Positions 1 to 5,075 of a stretch of DNA of 11,471 nt are shown here, in pieces; the first letter of the stretch is position 1, and each line of letters starts with the position of its first letter. The DNA is from Clostridia bacterium (lineage in GTDB: Bacteria; Bacillota_A; Clostridia; Oscillospirales; CAG-272). The notes beneath the pieces were generated by a model. It was not told where the DNA came from, did not search any database, and worked only from the letters and a program-made list of their open reading frames with translations. The stretch covers positions 1-11,471 of the forward strand of contig JAGBGV010000244.1 in NCBI GenBank assembly GCA_017935805.1, given 5' to 3'. Both the position numbers and the translations under genes were made by a program.

Positions 1-1
1 C

Positions 2-598
2 AAGATAGAGAAGGGAGAGCATCTGAACCTGACACCGGTCATATGGTCTGTATATATCCATGGGGTGAGAATTGAGCAGGGAACGGTGGTCGAACGAATT
101 ACAACTGAAAGTGATACTATAGCCGTTATTGAATGTGGAATTCTTGAAGGTGAGCCTCTGCCTCTTACACCGTTGAGCGCAGCGGAGCGTATAATGGCAA
201 TGATCGGGGATCTGGGAAAGCTTGTTTCGGTTAATAAAACTGACATTGTGTCCGCACTCAATGAAATTGCTTTACGAACAGGTGGTAGCGGGGCAGCAGG
301 AAACGCCGGTGTGACATACACTCCGAGTGTTTCGGAAGACGGCGTTATCAGCTGGACCAACAATGGAGGTCTGTCCAATCCTGAGCCGGTGAACATCATG
401 GGACCGCGAGGAGCCGACGGTAAAGATGGTGCGAACGGCAAGGATGGTAAAGATGGCGTGAACGGCAATGACGGTGAAGATGGAGCAGACGGCAAGACAC
501 CGGTGAAGGGAACAGACTATTGGACAGCGGCTGATAAGGCTGCAATGGTATCGGATGTTCTTGCCGCGCTACCAACATGGAACGGAGGTAGCTACTGA
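2..598 (+). CDS. Phage tail/baseplate protein with collagen-like repeat (5' partial)
   Basis: The reading frame is open to the left edge. The codons before the first GTG (65) read as ordinary protein and that GTG has no convincing ribosome site, so I treat the gene as entering the window already in progress; 198 residues are visible. At 401-499 there are 11 consecutive Gly-X-Y triplets (starting GPR GAD GKD), a collagen-like fibre segment. It is followed by a K-T-P-V-K-G-x-D-Y-W motif and a short amphipathic tail, which is common in baseplate/tail-fibre proteins of Firmicutes siphophages. The stop overlaps the next start by one base (TGATG), implying translational coupling inside a late phage operon. 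The role is probably structural: trimeric fibre or adaptor for host binding. Family-level identity of the part before the repeat is not recognised. Confidence 0.75.
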   Translation, partial: KIEKGEHLNLTPVIWSVYIHGVRIEQGTVVERITTESDTIAVIECGILEGEPLPLTPLSAAERIMAMIGDLGKLVSVNKTDIVSALNEIALRTGGSGAAGNAGVTYTPSVSEDGVISWTNNGGLSNPEPVNIMGPRGADGKDGANGKDGKDGVNGNDGEDGADGKTPVKGTDYWTAADKAAMVSDVLAALPTWNGGSY

Positions 599-1143
599 TG
601 GCATATGATAAAGTAATAGATTCCGCAAAGCTGGATTCTGCCATGACAGCAACTGCCGATGCGATACGCGTCAAGACAGGCGGCACCGAGACGATCGAAT
701 GGGATGAAAGCACAGGATTTGCTTCTTCGGTTGAGACCATTGGGGGCGGCAGTGGGGATAACGGAGATGATGCTCTGAAAGGACTTATAGAAGGTTCAGC
801 TACAGAACTGGTAAACAGCACAGCGGCAACTGTAAGAACATACTGCTTTTATTCATCGAAATATACCAAGATCGACTTGTGCGTGACAAAAATCAATTCG
901 AACGCATTTGCCAACAGTAAGCTGAATACCCTTATTCTTCGTTCCGGTACTGTGGTAACTCTGTCAAGTTTGGCAGCGTTCAACGGAATTACTGACTCTA
1001 CCTGGGAAGAAGGAGATCCCCTTATGGGTACGCTATATGTTCCCTCTTCACTTATGAGCAGTTACAGCTCTGCAACAAACTGGTCCACATTGTTCAACAG
1101 AGGCTGGGAACTGAAATCTATAGAGGGGAGTGAATACGAATGA
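598..1143 (+). CDS. Phage tail-associated protein with BspA-like (LRR_5-type) C-terminus
   Basis: This is a 181-aa protein. The N-terminus (A-Y-D-K-V-I-D-S-A-K-L-D, then A-D-A-I-R-x-K-T-G-G) matches a style I know from many Clostridia prophage tail-fibre and receptor-binding proteins. A Gly-rich hinge (about residues 50-58) leads to a segment with leucine-rich/BspA-like character: repeated I-x-S-N-A-F and L-x-x-L-I-L-R patterns, then a Y-V-P-x-S-L-M-S-S-Y-x-x-A-x-N-W element typical of the end of such domains. The start ATG overlaps the previous stop, and its own stop overlaps the next start (ATGA). The likely role is host-surface binding at the tail tip. The assignment is by sequence style only and no catalytic motif is seen. 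Confidence 0.7.
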   Translation: MAYDKVIDSAKLDSAMTATADAIRVKTGGTETIEWDESTGFASSVETIGGGSGDNGDDALKGLIEGSATELVNSTAATVRTYCFYSSKYTKIDLCVTKINSNAFANSKLNTLILRSGTVVTLSSLAAFNGITDSTWEEGDPLMGTLYVPSSLMSSYSSATNWSTLFNRGWELKSIEGSEYE

Positions 1144-1313
1144 TCGTTACTGAAAAGATTACGGTTAGGGGAAAAGAGTATGTGAGAACACTCTCCGACC
1201 TAGGCTTTTTAATAAAGAAGGACGGCACAGATGAACTGTATTCCGAGGCGATCGATCCGGCAGGGCTTGGCAGAACATACACCGAAACTGACAAGCGAGA
1301 GGAGACGGCGTGA
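1140..1313 (+). CDS. Small conserved-type phage protein, 57 aa
   Basis: This short gene runs from ATG 1140 to TGA 1311-1313. The start overlaps the upstream stop as ATGA and the stop overlaps the downstream start, so the frame sits exactly between two phage genes with no spare bases. The protein begins M-I-V-T-E-K-I-T-V-R-G-K-E-Y and ends with a Y-S-E-A-I-D-P ... R-T-Y-T-E-T-D motif. I recognise this pattern from short proteins lying between tail-fibre and lysis genes in Clostridia prophages, but no function is established to my knowledge. It is predicted soluble with no TM segment. Its tight spacing and protein-like codons make it real despite its size. Confidence 0.75.
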   Translation: MIVTEKITVRGKEYVRTLSDLGFLIKKDGTDELYSEAIDPAGLGRTYTETDKREETA

Positions 1314-1564
1314 TGGAAGCGGAAGTGATTATTACTGTTTGCGGACTTGCTGTGTCTGTTGCGACGTTCTTCATCGGTAGGTTGACCAGCGCGCGAAATG
1401 GCGGGCAGGAATACGGAGTAATGCTCACAGAGATAGGCTACATTAAATCGGGAGTGGACGACATGAAAAAGAAAATGGAACAGTCTGACAGACGGTATAT
1501 TGACCTTGCGGAGCGCGTGACATCTCTTGAAGAGGCTGTGAGGATATATCACCACGGAGAGTGA
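1313..1564 (+). CDS. Phage membrane protein: one TM segment plus coiled coil
   Basis: I chose ATG 1313 (83 aa), which overlaps the previous stop, over the GTG one codon upstream. An N-terminal hydrophobic helix (about residues 4-22) is followed by a basic patch, an I-G-Y-I-K-S-G-V-D-D-M-K-K-K motif and a heptad-patterned coiled coil ending in L-E-E-A-V. This layout is common for small proteins directly upstream of endolysin and holin genes in Firmicutes prophages. Its position suggests a lysis accessory or a second holin-like protein, but it differs from XhlA-type proteins, where the coiled coil comes first and the TM last. Function is inferred from context only. Confidence 0.7.
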   Translation: MEAEVIITVCGLAVSVATFFIGRLTSARNGGQEYGVMLTEIGYIKSGVDDMKKKMEQSDRRYIDLAERVTSLEEAVRIYHHGE

Positions 1565-1573
1565 GGTACACTT

Positions 1574-2224
1574 ATGAATTTACCATACAGATTTGGCGAG
1601 AGGGTGCGAGTCACGTCCGCTTACGGATACAGGACAGACCCGATCACCGGAGAAAACGGCGCATTCCACGGGGGAATCGATCTTGTGGGACAGGGGAGTA
1701 AGCTCCTCTGCTCCCCGATCGGCGGCGTGGTGCTTGTGTCGCAGATGATAACCGACAAAACAAACCGCACATGGGAGTGGGGAAACTACGTCTGCATCAG
1801 CGGAGACGACGGAAATCTCTACTACCTCTGCCACATGGCAAGTCGCACAGTTACGGTCGGTCAGCGCATCGAGGCAGGCGACTCCATCGGTGTTGAGGGC
1901 AGTACAGGCTACTCCACAGGCAGTCATTGCCACCTTGAAATCAGAGACAAGAACAACAAGACTCTGAATCCTGCTGACATTCTCGGCATCGAAAACGAGG
2001 CGGGAACTGTGTGGGTGGTTGGCTCTGCTGAAGAGGAAGAGAGCACTCCCGTCGGGGACAGCGTACCGGCTGATTGGTCGGCTGAAGCTGTGAAGTGGGC
2101 GAGGGATAACGGTATCCTCAAAGGGGACGAAAACGGAGATCTGATGCTCCGCAATAACGCAACTCGGGAGCAGATAGCAGTGATGCTGCACCGGGTGTAT
2201 GAACTTATAAAAAGTGAAATGTAA
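1574..2224 (+). CDS. Prophage endolysin: M23 metallopeptidase with C-terminal SLH-like segment
   Basis: This is a 216-aa protein. Residues about 8-135 form an M23 (LytM/gly-gly endopeptidase-type) domain. It has the H-x-x-x-D motif (H32, D36), the catalytic-type His in L-C-H-M (H87) and the H-x-H motif (H118, H120), so the zinc and catalytic residues all look present. It should cut peptide bridges of peptidoglycan. An acidic linker (E-E-E-E, about 153-156) leads to a single segment at about 167-212 (A-V-K-W-A-R-D-N-G-I-L-K-G, then T-R-E-Q-I-A-V-M-L-H-R) that resembles one SLH-type unit, probably a wall-binding anchor. There is no signal peptide, as expected for an enzyme released by the holin encoded just downstream. 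Confidence 0.88.
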   Translation: MNLPYRFGERVRVTSAYGYRTDPITGENGAFHGGIDLVGQGSKLLCSPIGGVVLVSQMITDKTNRTWEWGNYVCISGDDGNLYYLCHMASRTVTVGQRIEAGDSIGVEGSTGYSTGSHCHLEIRDKNNKTLNPADILGIENEAGTVWVVGSAEEEESTPVGDSVPADWSAEAVKWARDNGILKGDENGDLMLRNNATREQIAVMLHRVYELIKSEM

Positions 2225-2236
2225 CGGAGGTACATA

Positions 2237-2446
2237 ATGAAGAAGATATTCACAAAAGAATGGCTCAAGGCAGCGGCTGTTCGCGCGATCAAGACTGTAG
2301 CGCAGACCGCTGTAGCAACTATCGGCACGGCGGCGGCTATCGGTCAGGTCGACTGGCTCATGGTGGGCTCAGCTGCACTTCTCTCTGGTGTGCTGTCCCT
2401 GCTCACAAGCATAGCGGGCTTGCCTGAGGTTACTCCCGCAGAGTAA
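2237..2446 (+). CDS. Phage holin, r1t-type
   Basis: This 69-aa protein has a strong ribosome site (GGAGG seven bases before ATG). The basic N-terminus is followed by R-A-I-K-T-V-A-Q-T-A-V-A-T-I-G, a hallmark of the r1t-like holin family, then a V-D-W turn and a second hydrophobic stretch ending S-L-L-T-S-I-A-G-L-P. Two short TM helices and a small size fit a holin that opens the membrane to the M23 endolysin encoded 12 bases upstream. It is the last gene of the prophage late operon in this window. Confidence 0.85.
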   Translation: MKKIFTKEWLKAAAVRAIKTVAQTAVATIGTAAAIGQVDWLMVGSAALLSGVLSLLTSIAGLPEVTPAE

Positions 2447-2469
2447 CTCGGTCGGAGCTTGAATAAGTA

Positions 2470-2511
2470 CAACAAAACAGCAGGGGAGAGATCCTCTGCT
2501 GTGATTTGTTG
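2470..2511 (+). terminator. Hairpin terminator after the holin gene
   Basis: A 10-bp stem with one G-T pair and a GAGA loop (2478-2487 with 2492-2501) is extended by an outer CAACAAA/TTTGTTG arm pair across a small bulge. The T tract downstream is broken (TTTGTT). It lies 24 bases after the holin stop, so it plausibly ends the phage late transcript. Confidence 0.6.
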
Positions 2512-2540
2512 ATTCGACAGGATTTGTCAAAAGAAGTATC

Positions 2541-2569
2541 TTGACAATCGTCCCGTACGGGAGTATAAT
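2541..2569 (+). promoter_or_regulatory. Perfect consensus sigma-A promoter of tRNA-Gly, with spacer palindrome
   Basis: TTGACA (2541-2546), exactly 17 bases, then TATAAT (2564-2569), ten bases upstream of the tRNA 5' end. The spacer contains a perfect 12-bp palindrome (TCCCGTACGGGA, 2551-2562). The -35 box is also the right arm of an inverted repeat with TTGTCAA at 2524-2530. Strength is inferred from the consensus match. Confidence 0.85.
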
Positions 2570-2578
2570 CGTGGTAAC

Positions 2579-2649
2579 GCGGATGTAGTTTAGTGGTAAA
2601 ACGCCGGCTTCCCAAGCCTGAGTTACGGGTTCGATTCCCGCCATCCGCT
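2579..2649 (+). tRNA. tRNA-Gly (anticodon CCC)
   Basis: A 71-nt cloverleaf can be folded by eye. The acceptor stem GCGGATG/CATCCGC is fully paired with a U discriminator, and the D stem is GTTT/AAAC. The anticodon loop TTCCCAA has CCC at 2611-2613, and the T loop is TTCGATT. CCA is not encoded. Two stem positions are not canonical: C-U in the second pair of the anticodon stem (2605 region with 2622 region) and A-C in the outermost T-stem pair. It should read GGG codons if functional. It sits between the prophage lysis genes and glnA, with its own promoter and terminator. Confidence 0.88.
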
Positions 2650-2650
2650 T

Positions 2651-2686
2651 AAAAAGCAGGAGTACCGATTGGCATTCCTGCTTTTT
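2651..2686. terminator. Bidirectional intrinsic terminator between tRNA-Gly and glnA
   Basis: An 11-bp perfect stem (2651-2661 with 2676-2686) has five A at its foot on one side and five T on the other, so either direction ends with a T run. It serves the tRNA on the + strand and glnA, whose stop is at 2693, on the - strand. Confidence 0.85.
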
Positions 2687-2692
2687 CCATTT

Positions 2693-4117
2693 TTACAGAT
2701 TGTAGTACTTTTCGAATTCTGCGGGGTGAGGTATCTTGGACATTTCGCTGCATTCAGCTCTCTTTGTTTTGATGAAGTTCTTAAGCAGTTCTTCGGGGAA
2801 AACACCGCCCACAGTCAGATAGTCGTGGTCAGCCTCAAGTGCATCGAGCGCCTCGGGAAGTGAAGTGGGAAGACCCTTCAGCTTTGCCTTTTCCTCGTCG
2901 GAAAGGTGGAACAGATTGAAGTCGTAGGGACCCCAACCTTCTGCGTGAGGATCGATCTTGTTCTTGATACCGTCGAGACCTGCCATGAGGATAGCCGCAT
3001 AGCAGAAGTAAGGATTACAGGTTGCGTCGGGGTTGCGAAGCTCGAAACGGCGAAGCTCAGGGGACTTTGCGTATGCGGGGATTCTGATTACTGCACTTCT
3101 GTTTGAGGTAGCGTAACCTACTGTAACAGGTGCTTCAAATCCGGGAACGAGACGCTTGAAGGAGTTTGTGCTGGGGTTGGTAAGCGCGCAAAGAGATGCA
3201 ATGTGCTTTAAGAGACCACCCATGAAGTAATGGGCAGTTTCGCTGAGTCTTGCGTAGCCGTTGTCATCGGAGAACACAGGCTGACCGTCCTTCATCAGCA
3301 GCATATGAACGTGCATACCGCTGCCTGCCTCACCGTAGATGGGCTTGGGCATGAAAGTGGCGCTCTTGCCGTACTTCAGAGCTGTATTGTGAATGATGTA
3401 CTTGATCATCATTGTAGCATCAGCCATGTGAACAACTTCACCAAGCTGAGGCTCGATCTCAAACTGACCGGATGCCGCAACCTCGGGGTGGTGGTAGTTG
3501 ATCTTGATACCTGCGTCTGTCATGTGCATGCACATCTCACTTCTGCATTCGTAGGAGGTGTCAAAGGGCTTTGCGATGTGGTAGTTCTTCTGCTTCGGTA
3601 CAATAACGCCCTTGCCCTCAACAGCAGAGTTCCAGTATGACTGCTTTGCGTCAACAGAAGCACCGATGTAGTTGCCGTCAACGCCCCATGTTACCTCGTC
3701 GAAGAGGTAGAATTCGAATTCGGGAAGAATGAGCATGGTGTCAGCAACGCCTGAGTCCTTCATGTGCTGTACTGCTGCGCGGATGATATTGCGGGGGTAC
3801 TGAGGCAGAGGACGGTTATTCGGCGCATCGATTATCATTGCGTTACCTGTCATTGACAGAGTGGGGATGGAGCAGAAGGGATCGATTACAGCGGTGTCGG
3901 GATCGGGGATAAACACCATGTCACTCTTTTCAACCACAGCGTAGCCGTAGTTGGACGCATCGAATCCGATACCGTTTTTCATCGTTTCCTCTGAGAAGTT
4001 CTGGGCGGGTATGGTAACATGACGGTACTGACCGTTTATGTCCACCATCTTGAAATCCACCATTTTGATATCGTTTTCTTCGATAAGCTTGATTATGTCT
4101 TTTACGCTCTTTGCCAT
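2693..4117 (-). CDS. glnA: Glutamine synthetase, type I
   Basis: The enzyme joins ammonia to glutamate using ATP and is the main route of ammonium assimilation in the cytoplasm, normally as a dodecamer. I chose the ATG at 4117 (474 aa) because GGAG sits at the right distance only for it; an in-frame ATG four codons upstream lacks a site. Family motifs in order: the G-F-D-A-S-N latch region (51-56), E-F-E-F metal ligands (133-136), E-I-E-P-Q (220-224), K-P-x-x-G-x-x-G-S-G-M-H-x-H (258-271), K-R-L-V-P-G (321-326) and R-S-A-x-x-R-I-P (340-347). The length is near the 470 residues of enterobacterial GSI-beta rather than the 444 of Bacillus GSI-alpha. The position of the adenylylated Tyr in N-L-Y is Phe (F403), so control by adenylylation is unlikely. 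It is monocistronic between a promoter and a shared terminator. Confidence 0.97.
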   Translation of the reverse strand: MAKSVKDIIKLIEENDIKMVDFKMVDINGQYRHVTIPAQNFSEETMKNGIGFDASNYGYAVVEKSDMVFIPDPDTAVIDPFCSIPTLSMTGNAMIIDAPNNRPLPQYPRNIIRAAVQHMKDSGVADTMLILPEFEFYLFDEVTWGVDGNYIGASVDAKQSYWNSAVEGKGVIVPKQKNYHIAKPFDTSYECRSEMCMHMTDAGIKINYHHPEVAASGQFEIEPQLGEVVHMADATMMIKYIIHNTALKYGKSATFMPKPIYGEAGSGMHVHMLLMKDGQPVFSDDNGYARLSETAHYFMGGLLKHIASLCALTNPSTNSFKRLVPGFEAPVTVGYATSNRSAVIRIPAYAKSPELRRFELRNPDATCNPYFCYAAILMAGLDGIKNKIDPHAEGWGPYDFNLFHLSDEEKAKLKGLPTSLPEALDALEADHDYLTVGGVFPEELLKNFIKTKRAECSEMSKIPHPAEFEKYYNL

Positions 4118-4164
4118 AAAGCTCTCCATTCACTTGAATTTGTATAAAAATTTATTCTTCCTAT

Positions 4165-4193
4165 AGAATATCACGGTTTTTATATAATGTCAA
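4165..4193 (-). promoter_or_regulatory. glnA promoter
   Basis: On the - strand TTGACA (4188-4193), 17 bases and TATTCT (4165-4170) preceded by TGA give a consensus -35 with an extended -10. The predicted start is near 4158, giving a leader of about 40 nt. No GlnR-type operator was recognised. Confidence 0.75.
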
Positions 4194-4246
4194 CCAAAAG
4201 TTGCAAGTTTATGCAAAAAAAGAGACACCGCGAGCGGAGTTTTTTA

Positions 4247-4274
4247 GTTATGAGTTATGGACTATGGGTTATGA
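4247..4274. repeat. Short heptamer tandem repeat (GTTATGA-type)
   Basis: Four consecutive 7-base units (GTTATGA, GTTATGG, ACTATGG, GTTATGA) with a partial fifth follow a T6 run, upstream of the glnA promoter. No function is recognised. It resembles short tandem repeats that expand and contract by slippage. Confidence 0.7.
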
Positions 4275-4287
4275 GTTGAAAGATAAA

Positions 4288-4317
4288 CCCCAACAGATTT
4301 TTGATAGTCTGTTGGGG
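4288..4317. terminator. Hairpin terminator downstream of the YcxB-like gene
   Basis: A perfect 10-bp stem (4288-4297 with 4308-4317) has a 10-base loop, six bases past the stop of the - strand gene at 4324. The + strand side has the better T run (TTTTTATTT). On the - strand the tail is TTTATCTTT, so it can act in both directions. Confidence 0.7.
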
Positions 4318-4323
4318 CGATTT

Positions 4324-4824
4324 TTATTTGAGCATATCATTGATTTTTTTCTTACATTCTTCCCAAGTACCTTCTACAAAGGCATCTTTATACAATCTTA
4401 TAGCAATATTATTATTCATAAATATCATAACAACATTGTTCATTTCTTTAATCTTCTCAATATTACTGTATTTTAATTTGCTGACTGATGTATGGTCTGT
4501 ACAAACAATCTCATCATCTAAAAATTCGATGGTGCGTACCCACTCGGAAACACCAAATGTAGTCGAATACAGTTTATATCTTTTAGACCAAATAAAGAAA
4601 CGAGCAAAAAACAACTTGAAAATAGCAGTAATGGCAAAAAGTGAATAGATAAAAGCAAAAGCCCACCCCATGTGCAGTTTTATAGAAAGAATCAGTCCTG
4701 CTATTCCCATAGCGCCTATCATACACCGCAAGATGAACGCTATTACATTCGCCGCACCGTGTAAATGATATTCCTTTGCCCATGTTTTCATTAATTCTCT
4801 TGTAATTATGTATTGGTTTTTCAT
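4324..4824 (-). CDS. Small membrane protein with YcxB-like C-terminal domain
   Basis: This 166-aa protein has AAAGGA upstream of the start. Two TM helices (about residues 25-46 and 52-74) form a hairpin. They are followed by a cytoplasmic domain with the pattern F-L-D-D-E-I-V then Y-S-N-I-E-K-I-K-E-M-N-N, which matches the YcxB-like family (membrane proteins of unknown biochemical role, common in Clostridia). It lies on the same strand as the blaI-sensor pair, 251 bases after the sensor gene. A BlaI-type dyad lies in between at 5003-5018, so it may belong to the same regulon, but this is inference. It is more AT-rich than glnA and the hydrolase genes. Confidence 0.72.
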   Translation of the reverse strand: MKNQYIITRELMKTWAKEYHLHGAANVIAFILRCMIGAMGIAGLILSIKLHMGWAFAFIYSLFAITAIFKLFFARFFIWSKRYKLYSTTFGVSEWVRTIEFLDDEIVCTDHTSVSKLKYSNIEKIKEMNNVVMIFMNNNIAIRLYKDAFVEGTWEECKKKINDMLK

Positions 4825-5002
4825 GGATTCATTCCTTTCAATATTTATTGCATGTTTCGCCTTTGTATTACAAAGGTACGGGCTCAGCCCATACTCTTAA
4901 GGTTGATCATATCCAAAAGCTTCCTCTCGGAGGCAGGCTTTTCTTTATCACCTTTATAACACAAATCTGCAATGAAATAACCTCTCTACCGAAATTTTTG
5001 TG

Positions 5003-5018
5003 TGTATTACGGACTACA
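5003..5018. promoter_or_regulatory. Candidate second BlaI-type operator
   Basis: A 16-bp dyad reads TGTATTACGGACTACA on the + strand. It has the same form (TGTA-N6-ACTACA) as the site over the blaI promoter. It lies between the sensor gene and the YcxB-like gene. TGTA/TACA half sites are those of the BlaI/MecI/CopY family. The motif is short, so a chance match is possible. Confidence 0.35.
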
Positions 5019-5037
5019 GGTTTGCAAACATCCTTAT

Positions 5038-5065
5038 GAGATGTCTCGAGGGGGCATCTCTTTTT
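5038..5065 (+). terminator. Terminator-like hairpin facing the sensor gene
   Basis: An 8-bp stem with one G-T pair (5038-5045 with 5053-5060) is followed on the + strand by TTTTTGAGTTTTT. On the - strand there is no T run, so it is a poor terminator for the gene ending at 5076. It would instead stop + strand (antisense or small RNA) transcription. Confidence 0.5.
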
Positions 5066-5075
5066 GAGTTTTTGC

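Larger units (their letters stand above)
4825..5075. other. Hairpin-rich intergenic region, about 250 nt, no gene
   Basis: No convincing coding frame is present. It holds several dyads: CCTTTGT-ATT-ACAAAGG (4860-4876), GGGC-TCA-GCCC (4880-4890), a two-part stem AAAAGC/GCTTTT enclosing CCTC/GAGG (4915-4942), ACACAAA with TTTGTGT further on (about 4970-5002), the palindrome GTTTGCAAAC (about 5020-5029) and the 5038-5060 hairpin. On the - strand it would be the leader of the YcxB-like gene. A possible extended -10 (TGTTATAAA, - strand, 4953-4961) lies inside it. On the + strand it could be a small RNA ending at the T run 5061-5065. No known riboswitch consensus was recognised. Confidence 0.5.

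Noticed and set aside
4492..4506. Another TGTA...TACA dyad inside the YcxB-like gene
   Set aside because: The spacing is 7 and not 8, it lies inside coding sequence away from any promoter, and matches of this size occur by chance in AT-rich DNA.
4201..4648. + strand frames of 91 and 115 aa opposite the YcxB-like gene
   Set aside because: They run antisense to a better gene with TM segments, a ribosome site and a family pattern, and cross a strong terminator hairpin.
4860..4942. Known riboswitch or T-box upstream of the YcxB-like gene
   Set aside because: I looked for T-box, SAM, TPP, fluoride and c-di-GMP consensus pieces on the - strand and found none that fit.
4848..5039. 63-aa + strand frame in the gap
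   Set aside because: No ribosome site and no protein-like pattern; the region is dominated by inverted repeats.
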